64,000 bases of DNA from Pyronema omphalodes (taxonomy: Eukaryota > Ascomycota > Pezizomycetes > Pezizales > Pyronemataceae): the NCBI GenBank assembly GCA_024516155.1, contig JAJJXM010000023.1, positions 496,001 to 560,000 of the forward strand, read 5' to 3'. Made by a program: the position numbers and the translations under genes. How positions within the stretch are numbered: the first letter of the stretch is position 1; every line of letters begins with the position of its first letter. Under the pieces are notes generated by a model. It saw nothing but the letters and a program-made list of their open reading frames with translations. It did not search any database and was not told the origin of the DNA. Shown here in pieces: positions 24,301 to 34,096 of the stretch.

Positions 24301-25215
24301 GATTCAGTTGTGAAGCTGCTCCTTCAGGCAGATGGTATCGACATCAACTCCAAGGACAATGACGGCAATACTGCGTTGATATCGGCATCCAGATGCGGAC
24401 ATGATGCAGTTGTAAATCTGCTCCTTCAGGCGGATGGTATCGACATCAACTCCAAGGACAACGACAGCAAAACTGCGTTGATATGGGCATCCGAGGACGG
24501 CCATGCTTCAGTTGTGAAGCTGCTCCTCCCGGCTGATGGCATCGACATCAACTCCGATGACAATGACGGCAATACTGCGTTGATATGGGCATCCGCGAAA
24601 GGACATGATGCAGCTGTCAAGCTGCTTCTCCAGGCCGATGGTATCGACATCAACTCCAAGGACAATGACGGCAATACTGCGTTGATATTGGCATCCAGAT
24701 GCGGACATGATGCAGTTGTAAATCTGCTCCTTCAGGCCGATGGTATCGACATCAACTCCAAGGACAATGACGGCAAAACTGCGTTGATATGGGCTTCGGC
24801 GAGAGGCCATGCTTCAGTTGTGAAGCTGCTCCTCGAGGCGGATGGCATCGAGACCAACTCCAAGGACAGCAAATCTGGCGAATCCGCGTTGTTATGGGCG
24901 TCTGAGAACGGCCATGATTCAGTTGTGAAGCTGCTCCTTCAGGCAGATGGTATCGACATCAACTCCAAGGACAACGACGGCAATACTGCGTTGATATGGG
25001 CATCCAGAGGAGGCCATGATTCAGTTGTGAAGCTACTCCTCCAGGCCGATGATATCGACATCAACTCCAAGGACAAGGATGGCGAGACTGCGTTATCTCT
25101 GGCATTCCAAGGAGGTTATGATTCCATTGCTCAACTACTACTCGCTGCTGGGGCTATCAATAGCTGCGATAACACAATACTCGCCGATCCGGTTCAGCAT
25201 AACACCGGCGACTAA
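21301..25215 (+). CDS. NACHT-ankyrin NLR (STAND) protein, right copy, intact
   Basis: Five exons, 21301-21731, 21787-22025, 22074-22287, 22347-22946 and 23073-25215; introns of 55, 48, 59 and 126 bp, all GT-AG. The sum is 3627 nt, giving 1208 aa. The family comprises nucleotide-dependent switch proteins; in fungi several control heterokaryon incompatibility and conspecific or xenorecognition-induced cell death. Residues 1-143 are the helical MDPLSISAAV-type N-terminal domain; 144-225 is a Gln/Glu/Leu-rich helical linker; NACHT follows with Walker A GHPGAGKS (285-292, Lys291) and Walker B FYICIDALDEC (387-397); a winged-helix-like segment ends near 640 (VRLVHKSLHDHL); 12 ankyrin repeats span about 790-1188. 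The start ATG is the family's usual one; upstream the frame holds no ATG. Several repeats are nearly identical at the DNA level, implying recent internal duplication or conversion. The ligand and partner are unknown, and no separate effector gene is adjacent. Confidence 0.92.
24076..25005 (+). repeat. Near-identical higher-order blocks within the ankyrin array
   Basis: Inside the right NLR, 24121-24390 matches 24736-25005 (offset 615 bp) with only two mismatches that I can see; 24076-24171 matches 24589-24684 (offset 513); the stretch starting 24371 matches that starting 24677 (offset 306). Ankyrin units have therefore been copied as multi-repeat blocks and shuffled, not only as single units. 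Confidence 0.9.
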
Positions 25216-26565
25216 TCTCATCACGGATGATTTTCTGAGCGGGACATTGAATGAATTTTGTGAATGGGATATCTGGGAGGATGAGGATTATTGATCAAAC
25301 ATTCTCTTACTACGCGTATTTTTGTTTCTCTTTGTCTGTGTGTGTTTCACTTCATTTCTATCTGGGTCATTCTTATGTTGAACAGCCTATCCTTGTCTTT
25401 GCCAGGATGCTTGAAGACATTGGTGTGAGGATAGTTATTGGAAAGGAGGAATGGACTTGCAGTTGGTGACGGGTTGTTTTATTTTTTTGGTCTCTTTTTG
25501 AGGATATGATCATTTTTGGTTGTGGATGAAATAGTCGTGTGGTACTTGGTTATTGTTGTTTTATTCAATTTACGATGTGATGACTTTCCTCTGATTTATT
25601 TCTATGGAACTTGGCACGATTCGTCGATACCCCCGCTTCCCCTCACCCATGACATTGCAATGTCCATGATACCCCAGAACATCTCCGATAATTCCCAGGA
25701 AAACCCCTAAGGCCCGGTGGATGTTGTCTCATGTCTTGTTGAAACTGTGTCTCAAATCCATGTTCCTAGTGATAACTGGTGGATTTGAATTCTGGGCCAG
25801 TGGTGTGGGGGCGTAGATAGCGCTACTGGTGATACAAATGCAAACGCATCTAGACAGAATCAATGTAGATGGAAGAAAGAACCAAGGTCGCCAAATGACG
25901 CCACAGTTTTGATAGTTAAATACGTTTATTCATCTGCGAAATGATATGTTGCGGCTTACTTCGGGTATCCGAAGCCTGAAGGAATGGGTGTACAGCTCCA
26001 GGCAACATACTCGCTGAACAAAGTTGTTTCAAAAACGAGTGAGTATAGCTGTGGTTGAAGACAGTAAAGCCACCGTGGGAATGATAAAGTCAAGTTTGTA
26101 CCGATCTCACCTTGCTACAGCGAAGAAAGCAACATCAGATACTTTGGGCGTTTCAAGCCTAGACTACCAAGGACGCATGAGGCAGCCTCTTCTCATTGGA
26201 GGTGGGTTTACATGTCCTCTACCTAGACGTCGAGTGCTCTTTCGTGAATAACATGCACTCTACTCTACTGGTCGGGCGCCGTGACTGAGCCTTCAAAGGT
26301 CGGCCACGCGCATGCCATGGAAGTGGGGGGTTATTGACACCATTTTGCGAAGTTTTTTCCAGAACATTTTTTAATTGGACGAAAGGCATCGTGTCGGCCC
26401 ACCAGCCACCTTTTGGGATGGGGCCAGTAGCTCGGAAAATGTTTTCCACGGTCTTGTTGAGGCCCAACCGCTGATCATTATTCATAATTACAGATTGAAC
26501 GGTAGTAAAATACTGTTACGGGTACGCCAGGCTGTGAAAGACGGGGTAGTGTGAATTCTGTTAGA

Positions 26566-26775
26566 TAAGAGTGCTGTTGATGTTGATGCCGCAGATGGTA
26601 GGGGTTGCACTGCATTTTTTATGGGCGTCCAGAGAATGTCATGATTCGGTTGTGAAGCTGCTCTCCAGGTTGATGGTATTGACATCAACTCCAAAGACAG
26701 CAGATATGAGAAATCTGCGTTGACATGGCCATCCGAGAACGGTCATGATTCGGTTGTGAAGCTGCTGCCCCAGGT
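26566..26775 (+). pseudogene. Decayed fragment of NLR ankyrin repeats
   Basis: About 210 bp resembling the start of the NLR ankyrin array: an ADV..ADG end of the first repeat, then GATTCGGTTGTGAAGCTGCT twice, GGTATTGACATCAACTCCAA, and a GAAATCTGCGTTGACATGG unit. The reading frame is broken by indels and there is no NACHT part. It lies about 140 bp outside the end of the right duplication arm, in the same orientation. It is best read as a remnant of a third NLR copy or of an earlier, larger array. Confidence 0.85.
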
Positions 26776-28819
26776 TACGGAGGGTTTCAGACAATAAAAC
26801 ACACCCTTTATTCTGGAGCTCTAGAAACTTTATTTCGTATTCTGGAAAATTGTTTGTTTTTTTCTTTCTCTGTAGGTCAGTACTTTTTTCTCTATTAGCT
26901 AGATATGTAGATATGGTACTTAACCAGAGATTTTACTCTGCTAAATATCATAGTATAATCGGAATTACAAACAGATTCGCTAAAACAAAACAAAGCAAAA
27001 AGACTTCGGGCAATAAGTCGTTGTTGTTGACCCGTCAATGACTCTCAGAGTCTACTGTAGCAGTCAGTCAGTAAGGTATCTAAGGTACCTTACTGTTCCA
27101 TTTTTGGAAAAAAAAAGGTACATATTCACAGTGGGTAGAGTCTAGATGCGCGGCTCATGTATGCAGGTCAGGGCGGTTTAAACTTTAGTGATCATTCATG
27201 ATTCATAAAGCTGCTATGGATACGTAAGCTCTTGGTATGGCCACACATACCAGATTAACTCATCATACGGTGCTACAGTAGATAAAATCGTTATAGATTA
27301 TATGAACAAGTGAATTAGGAGACTGGTTAGATTCAATAAACACTAGTATCTGGGCTGAAAAAGTTGTCCACCCATCACCTTCATGTTTATTGTTACGAAC
27401 ACGTTACACGCATGTTGCATCCGGAATTTTATCTAGATTCATATGCACTGAATTACCTTTATGTAGTGAAGATGCGGTAATACTTTTTGGTATGGGATGG
27501 TGCTTGGGAGGTTAGTTTTATAGTAAGTAGAGAAGAGATAATGGGGTTGGGAATTGGATCAGTTTGGAGTTTGAAGTTCCGGGGGCGTGATTGCAGTTTT
27601 TTTTTTGTTGTATTTTGCAATTTTTTTTCAATGTTTTTGTCGTATTTTTTTTTCAGAGTATTATCATATTTTAACGTGCTTTACAGTGCTTTGGAAATCA
27701 TTAGGATGGGATTGATGTTATCGGATTTACATATATATCGCCCCACCAGACGTCTGTGCGGCTGTGCAGGTATGCCTTCTGCTCCCGCTATATGCGAATG
27801 TCTAATCTTTAATGATCTGACTTTATCTATGGTGAGATTCTAACTATTATAGTGCCCCCAATCCACACCTCAGTGCTTGGACTCGTGTTACGGATTTTCA
27901 ATGATTGATAAGGCTAGATGAGATGGATATCAACTGTTTCACTTTTGGGGTTAAATGATAATGGCTAACTTGAGTACGTTTTTTTCTTTATATTGAGACT
28001 ATTTAATGATGATTACTGTTTATGATAGTCATGACATTTGTGTTAAACATTGGGGGAGTCATTGCAGTCATGATGATAGTATTAATAGGTTTGATAGGTT
28101 TACGACCCCTGAAATTTGCACCTTACCTCGATCACTTATCATTTATCACTATGGCAGCCTGTGGTAGCCTTCAACAGCCTATGGCAGCATTTGGCAAATA
28201 CCGGTGACACGCAAGCTCTTGTAAATAGACCCAACCACCCCTCAGAATAGCACTTTGCCAGCCCTTAACCCTAACCGTAATTTTGCCGACTTTTGGAGTT
28301 TCTCGACAGCACATGGACGGGATTTCTAGCTGCTCTGCTCGTCTCTGGATTTTCCTAGGATTTTTGTATTTCTCTGCATTTATCTGAATTTGATTGGTTT
28401 TCTTGATTTTCTTGGTTTTCTTGGTTCCCCTCACTTGGTTCCTCGTGTTTTGCTGTGTCGTTCGCCCCTCGCTCATCCCTGCGTCAACTTCGCTCGTTCG
28501 TGCTCCTTTCTGCTGAATCTGTTCAGCCCAACCCAGCCGAAACAGGCATCGTCAGAGATCACCGCCCAACTTCCAGACCTTCCACAGGACATTTCTCCGT
28601 CGTACCACCTCTTTCACTCTTATTTCTACGACTCTCCTGAGTTTTGGTCGACATCTCATCTTTGATCCTCTTCATCGATCACCGAACCTGCAGCTTGTCG
28701 GTGCTTTGAAGCTACTACCCGACTTCTATCTTCATATTCATTCGCTCTTTTTTCCTTTTCAACTTTCACTATTGTCGCATAGCATAGGACGCACCGCACA
28801 GAACACCACCACCACCACC
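26776..28819. other. Intergenic region and GDT1 promoter/5' leader
   Basis: AT-rich with poly-T runs (27597-27660). From about 28420 the plus strand becomes pyrimidine-rich (CTT/TCC runs), typical of a fungal promoter or leader before the GDT1 start codon at 28820. No gene is supported in between. A single AACCCTAACC-like motif near 28264 is not a telomere array. Confidence 0.5.
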
Positions 28820-30343
28820 ATGCGCGTCCGAAAATCCACTACATCTGTCCTACTTCTTCTCGCAGGTAGTCTGGCGGTCCAGGCGGCCAACATTCCCGTT
28901 CCTGCTATTCACCCTGCTGCCAACAAAGATGCCGTCGCGACAACTACCACCACCGCTGTCGCAGAACTTCACACGAAAGCACCCCACCCAGACAAAGTGA
29001 ACAAAGAGCCTGGAAGCGTTGACGCACCTGTTGATGGTCTTGATGGAAAACCCCACACTGGTCCTGGTTTATTTGAAACGAAAGGAAAGGGAACAGGATC
29101 GGTTGGAATCTCTAGTGGAAACCTCCACGTAGACCTCAAGAAGCCCCCGCCACACACTGGTGACCACGAGATTGTGGGTCTAGAAGAGAAAGAGGGCGAT
29201 GACAAGGTGCGTGTGGGGACGTCGATCTTCGCGTGATGTGCATCTAACAACATCTTTTTGATAGGTTCCTAAAGAAGCTTCCATCGATAAGCTTACCGAA
29301 GCGGTCCCCGCCTCCTCTTCCTCCTCTGATGACGAACCCCCTAAACCCGCCGGCGGCCCAGTCCCAGAACGTGAACACAAATCCTATGTGCAACCAGGTA
29401 CCGACACCTTGAAGGATCCTCCTGTTGAAGCACCTGCACACTTGACTCCCATCGATGCAGGTGAAGATGTTGGAATCAGTCAACCTATGCACTCTTTCGC
29501 TCTTTCCTTCTTGATGATTATCATGTCGGAAATTGGTGACAAAACTTTCTTGATCGCTGCTTTGATGGCTATGAAACATTCTCGCCTTGTCGTCTTCTCT
29601 GCTGCGTTTGCTTCGTTGGTCATTATGTCGATGCTCTCTGCTATCCTTGGTCATGCGGTACCTACTTTAATCCCCAAATCTTGGACTGCCTTCTTAGCTG
29701 GAGGATTATTCATTGTCTTTGGAGTCAAGATGTTGAAAGAAGGTCTAGCGATGGAGAAAGGTAATGCCGAAGTGTTGGAAGAGATGGCCGAAGTCGAAGC
29801 AGAGCTTCAGGAGAAGTCTAGGGACCGCTCCTCCTCATTGTCTCGCAAGCTCGAGTCAGGTACCATGCGTTCCAACACCCTTAGGCGGAACACTTCTTCG
29901 CCTGCGTTATCAGAGGAAGACGAGGATGATTATGAGTCTTCTAGAAAAACCAAGAAGGGCAAGAAGGGAGGATTACTCGAGGGAATTCAGAATTTGGCGG
30001 GTCTTGTTTTGAGCCCAGCCTGGGTTCAAACTTTCGTTATGACTTTCCTCGGAGAGTGGGGTGATAGATCACAAATTGCTACTATTGCAATGGCTGCAGG
30101 TCAGGATTATTGGTATGTCACTATTGGAACTATTGCTGGTCATTCCATCTGTACTGGAATTGCAGTTATTGGTGGAAGAATGCTTGCGTCGAAGATTAGT
30201 GTCAGGACTGGTGAGTTTCCCTTGTGAGAATTGGAGCCCAGCATGTGTGATACTGACATATTTTTTTTACAGTCACTCTTGGAGGTGCAGTCGCATTTTT
30301 GGTGTTTGGAGTCATTTACTTGGCTGAATCTCTTTACGCTTAA
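28820..30343 (+). CDS. GDT1: GDT1/TMEM165-family cation/H+ exchanger (UPF0016)
   Basis: Three exons, 28820-29206, 29265-30210 and 30273-30343; introns of 58 bp (GTGCGT...CTAAC...TAG) and 62 bp (GTGAGT...CTGAC...CAG). The sum is 1404 nt, giving 467 aa. The protein begins with a signal peptide (RKSTTSVLLLLAGSLAVQA), then about 170 residues of luminal low-complexity Pro/Gly/Asp sequence, longer than in yeast Gdt1. Two copies of the family signature follow: EIGDKT (218-223) and EWGDRS (393-398), the acidic residues that bind Ca2+/Mn2+, each within a three-helix repeat. A charged cytosolic loop of about 85 residues separates the halves. The family supplies Ca2+ and Mn2+ to the Golgi lumen for glycosylation. 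The ATG follows a (ACC)n leader giving a CACCATG context. An upstream in-frame extension in the same open frame lacks a better start. Confidence 0.95.
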
Positions 30344-31147
30344 AGCAAATGCCTCAATTTTTCAATTATCACTTTTGCAGAAATGCGAATATGCTCACCA
30401 ACGAAGTCAGTCACGAGTCGGACTAAGCTTAAGCTACGAAACATAAGCCAACAAACCAACAGTTTGGACCGGGACAGAAAATATACTCTCTGTAGGTTTT
30501 TTTTATGATAGACGATACCATCAGGAATGTTCTTTGTATATATATAACTTTTTTGTGCCTTTTTTTCACATCTTTTTTTCTTTTGCTATTTTCCTCTGTG
30601 GTTTATTTTTCTGTGCATTTGATGGAATGTTTCGAATTGTTTTTTGTTTGACTGAGAGTTGGCTTATACATAAAAAAGCGTGGGTTTTACTAGTTGAGAT
30701 GAATCATCAATGAATGGGGTGGAAAAAATTTGGATGGTTTGAACTTAATGTTTATTTGAAGATTTGGAATTGAGTTTTATGGTTGCAATTGTGCGGAAAG
30801 AAAAAGATGCAGGTGGGTTATATCTGCTGGTTTCTTGTTGCGTTGCAAAATATGGCTGCTGGGAGTATCATTCACTCATATGTTACCTAACCTTTGATAG
30901 AGTAATATAATGCTGTGATTAATGAATCGTTCTGAAAATTCTCGCTTCTTCTTTTTTCAAGTCTCGTGTGTATTGGCAATTCCTCGTCGTTTTCCAGATA
31001 CCAATTACTTGAGTATTCCTTACAGGTTATCATACAACCCAAATCATACAAGCCCAAAAAAACAAAACATCCATAAAATACAATATCATCCCTCAAAATA
31101 TAAACTCCAAACTCCAAAAACACCATACAACCCAATCCGATATCCTA
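30344..31147. other. Intergenic between convergent genes
   Basis: The 3' sides of GDT1 (plus) and CENP-O (minus) face each other here. Poly-T runs and ATATATATAACTTTT near 30538 fit 3' processing regions. No further gene is seen. Confidence 0.5.
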
Positions 31148-31149
31148 CT

Positions 31150-32032
31150 CTAACTCCACCCCAACCTTTCCGCCAACCCCTCCAGCGTCCCCCTCATCCT
31201 CCTCTCCAAATCTCCATCTCTTTTCGCATTTTTATCCACCACAACCACCCTCGCCACCCTCCCCCTTTCATCCACCCTCGCCTTCGCCTCCCTCCCATCC
31301 TCCCACCTAACCGTCAAAAGACCAACCTCCCTATCCGTCTCAACCTCCTTAACCCTTCCCCGCCCATCCCCCGTTTCCATCCTCTCCCTAACCCTACCAA
31401 CCACCTTAACCAACCCCTCCACCGCTCTTTTTCTCCTCCCCCACAACTCCACCCTCCTTCTAACCTCCCTCACAAACGCCCTTACATCTTGTTTCGCCTG
31501 TACCTTCTCCCCGACAGGAAGCCATTTCCTTTCCAACTCGCCGATATTTATCCAAGCGGGTGCAGAATGTCTTGCAACCCCCCAGGTAGCTTCTCCATTC
31601 TTGGTATGTTTATTCCGTCGCTGTTCTAACATGACGTAAACTGGTTTTCCGAACCTTCCATCGCCGGCGAAGGTCTCGAAACGGATTCCGAGAAGTGTTT
31701 GGCCACTAAGTTCTCGGCAGGTGAAGGTGGTTACCCCCGAGAGACGGTAGAGATTGGTTGTGACTGCAAGGTTGAAGGAGGATGCAGAGTGGAGCGTGTA
31801 GTTTAGGATACGGGAGTCGAGGGTGTCGGCGGGGGTTGGGATGAGGGGGGAATCGGTGGGTGTGGAAGAGGAGACGGGATGTTGGGCGCGGAGACTGGCG
31901 AGGCGGGATCGGAGGGTGAGGAGCTCGGTGTTGCGGGAGGTTACTATGGGGGTTAGTGAAGCGAAGCAGGAGGGCGGGGGGGGGGGGGGGGGGGGGTATG
32001 GGAGAAAAACCTTCTTCTAGTAGTGATGACAT
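31150..32032 (-). CDS. MCM21: Kinetochore protein CENP-O / Mcm21-like
   Basis: Two exons, 32032-32011 (22 nt) and 31943-31150 (794 nt), give 816 nt and 271 aa. The 67-bp intron (GTTTTT...ACTAAC...TAG) contains a 21-nt poly-C run on the coding strand; without splicing the two parts are in different frames. The spliced N-terminus is a Leu-heptad helix (LLEEVTSRNTELLTLRSRL), then a spacer, a YTLHSASSFNLAV...FETFAGDGRFGKPVYVMLE core, an APAWINIGELERKWLP segment and a basic KQDVRAFVREVRRRVELW helix. This order matches the CENP-O/Mcm21 family of the COMA (CENP-O/P/Q/U) inner kinetochore complex, which links centromeric chromatin to the outer kinetochore. Recognition rests on the C-terminal half. 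The gene is divergent from YAE1 and convergent with GDT1. Confidence 0.82.
31976..31996. repeat. Poly-G/poly-C tract (21 nt) inside the CENP-O intron
   Basis: Run of 21 G on the plus strand, i.e. poly-C in the transcript, lying between the 5' splice site and the branch point of the only CENP-O intron. Its length is likely polymorphic or uncertain but does not affect the protein. Confidence 0.93.
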
Positions 32033-32470
32033 CTTGGGGGTGGGCTGGTTTTGGGGCAGCTGGGCTTTTGCTACTACCGTTGGAGCTCGGTGGTCATTCG
32101 TGGATTGGAGATTTATTGAAATTCGTTAAAAGTCGCGCGCGTGTTGTTGACAGCTGCTATAGCGATAAATCTTGGCACGCTACTGGTTGCTATGTAGCAA
32201 CCGTCAACGCCCTGGCCAGTCGCCCTGCGAGCCTCGCTCAAGGTGGCTCATCTTTGCATCTGCTCTAACGCAGCGTAAGGAAATCGTTCCCGGCGCTTGA
32301 AAAAGAGCCCCGCTATAATTTTTTGTACCCCACCATACTTCCAGCCCGAAACAAAATAAAACGAATCTCTCGCCCCCATAAACGAACCCTTTATAAACAA
32401 ACCCCCACAACTCCCTGGGATACTTAAATTGAGTATAATAGACGCAAGACAGCAGGATAATAGGACTAAA
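32033..32470. promoter_or_regulatory. Shared divergent promoter of CENP-O and YAE1
   Basis: 438 bp separate the two start codons (32032 minus, 32471 plus). Both leaders and promoters must fit in this interval. I see no canonical binding site that I would name. Confidence 0.6.
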
Positions 32471-33193
32471 ATGGATCCTACCACCGCCGCCGCAGACCCC
32501 CTCGATACTCCTCCGACTCCCCCTGCCACTCCTCCGCCGGTTGACGACGATATCTGGGGCGACTCCGATGGCGAATTCCTTCCTCCGTCTACCTCCTCAT
32601 ATCCAGTTAACTCATCCATATCATCCTCTGATCCCTCTACTCCTTCCCAGGATTCTGCCACCCCCGGAAAACAGGACCTCAGCAACCCAAATACATCCGC
32701 AGACCTTCTCAAGCTTCGTCAAACCCATATCACATTAGGCTACCGTGATGGAATTGCAGCAGCTAAGGGTTTGTTCCTGCAAGACGGTTTCGATGAAGGA
32801 TACCCATTAGGAGGACGTATTGGACTCCGGATTGGGTGGATCCTTGGGGTTCTACAGAGTTTGCTGAGATGTTGGCCGGAGGATGAGGCCGTTAAGAAAA
32901 TGCTTAGAGAGGCCGAGATGGCCTTGGATGTAGGCAAGGTTTTTGGAAAGGAGTGGTGGGAGGGAGATGGTACGTGGAAATGGGAGGTGGAGAAGGGAGA
33001 TACGGCTACGCTTGATGATGTTGTCGATGCTTTCCCGGTCCTTAAGGGATGGGAAGAGAGAGTGAAAGGGTTGGTTAGGGAGAAGGGATTGGAGCTGAAA
33101 CACACAGGAGAAATTGAGGTGGTGAAAGAAAGGGTTAGACAGACGGAGGAGTTGGAGGGTGTGGGAGAGAGGTTGAAGGAAGTGCAGATCTAA
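32471..33193 (+). CDS. YAE1: Yae1-like adaptor of the cytosolic Fe-S assembly machinery
   Basis: A single exon of 240 aa from the ATG at 32471; the same frame is open 14 codons further upstream but only from a TTG. The N-terminus is Pro/Thr-rich with DDDIWGDSDGE, a common opening in fungal Yae1. Residues about 85-130 carry the deca-GX3 motif: LGYRDGIAAAKGLFLQDGFD, then EGYPLGGRIGLRIGWILG, a helical array of glycines at regular spacing. Yae1 with Lto1 recruits the CIA targeting complex to the ABC protein Rli1 for Fe-S cluster insertion, supporting ribosome function in the cytosol. The C-terminal about 100 residues are charged and less conserved. Confidence 0.88.
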   Translation: MDPTTAAADPLDTPPTPPATPPPVDDDIWGDSDGEFLPPSTSSYPVNSSISSSDPSTPSQDSATPGKQDLSNPNTSADLLKLRQTHITLGYRDGIAAAKGLFLQDGFDEGYPLGGRIGLRIGWILGVLQSLLRCWPEDEAVKKMLREAEMALDVGKVFGKEWWEGDGTWKWEVEKGDTATLDDVVDAFPVLKGWEERVKGLVREKGLELKHTGEIEVVKERVRQTEELEGVGERLKEVQI

Positions 33194-34096
33194 ATGGCGT
33201 TGTTACAGAGGAGATGCATGAGTGGATGGGGATAGATGGGCATGCATAAAAGGCGTTTTTGGTTTTTGGTCTTTGGGTTTGCTACAAAAGTCTGTTAATG
33301 GGTTTTGTCGGGGTTTAAACATGGTTTGAGGACGTTGAATTACAAAAACCATCGACCGGTGGTATTCTACAAGAGTTTGGCTTCATCTTTTCTGAGGGAC
33401 TGGGGGACTTTGGGTTAAGAAGTTTGGGTTTCTTGGTACAATACTTCTACTCGTTGAGATTTTTATCTTACACTTATCAGCTCCAGGAATTTTGACTGCA
33501 TCGCGGACACAAATTTCTGCTGACAAATTGGGAAGCAAAATCACCGAGTGTTCGAATGCTTTATTCGAGGACACGTGATTACAGCTAAGAATAGCATTGG
33601 GGGCATGATTTCTGATGAGGATATCCCGACAGATCGCTTAGTTGACTCTGAGCGAGATGGAAGAAGGAGTCCTCCATCCTTTGATCTTTTGTTTCGAGCG
33701 TCGACTCCGGTTTCAGTACGGTTACCCGCATTTCTGACGCCGTAACAACTGACAACACCGTACACGCCTCCCAATACCTGCTACAGTTGTACACATCGGC
33801 GATATTGCAGTGGCACTCTTTGTTCCATACATCCCATCACCATATCAAGGTGTGGCGAAAGAACCCCTCTTAGCCCCGCGTTACGACTCACTATGGTTGG
33901 ATAGCAATCACAAGCGAGGTCACATGACCCACACCGGCGTCGTTTGTTTATCGTTTATCGTCGCGACTTCTGTACTCACCCCCGTTTCGGTAGATCTCAC
34001 GCGCAGTCCCCGCCCGCCCACAACAACGATCGTTTACTCCCTCATTTCCACGTGGAATTGCATCCGACGCGGCTTCGATCCCATCCAACCTCCGAT
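33194..34096. other. Intergenic, upstream of the Myb gene
   Basis: 3' flank of YAE1 and promoter of the telobox Myb gene. The large plus-strand frame continues upstream to 33810 but opens from a non-ATG and loses coding character, so I treat it as leader. Confidence 0.55.

Larger units (their letters stand above)
21050..26430 (+). repeat. Right arm of inverted segmental duplication
   Basis: Inverted homologue of about 2400-8350. Homology covers the 5' flank (GTCGTACATGACCTGCAT at about 21100), the whole NLR gene with conserved intron positions and nearly conserved lengths, and about 1.2 kb of 3' flank, ending around the shared CCACCAGCCACCTTTT at about 26400. Beyond that the copies do not match. 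The arms are about 12.7 kb apart. Confidence 0.85.

Noticed and set aside
28262..28275. Telomere-like CCCTAACC motif
   Set aside because: A single interrupted occurrence, not an array.
31706..32032. 108-codon Pro-rich ORF starting MSSLLEEGFSPIPPPPPPP
   Set aside because: Only its first seven codons are coding; the rest is intron (poly-C) and an off-frame reading of CENP-O exon 2.
33810..34096. N-terminal extension of the telobox Myb gene in the long open frame
   Set aside because: That frame reaches exon 2 only by reading through the intron; the ATG at 34097 with the GTACGT intron gives a better protein with a nuclear signal.
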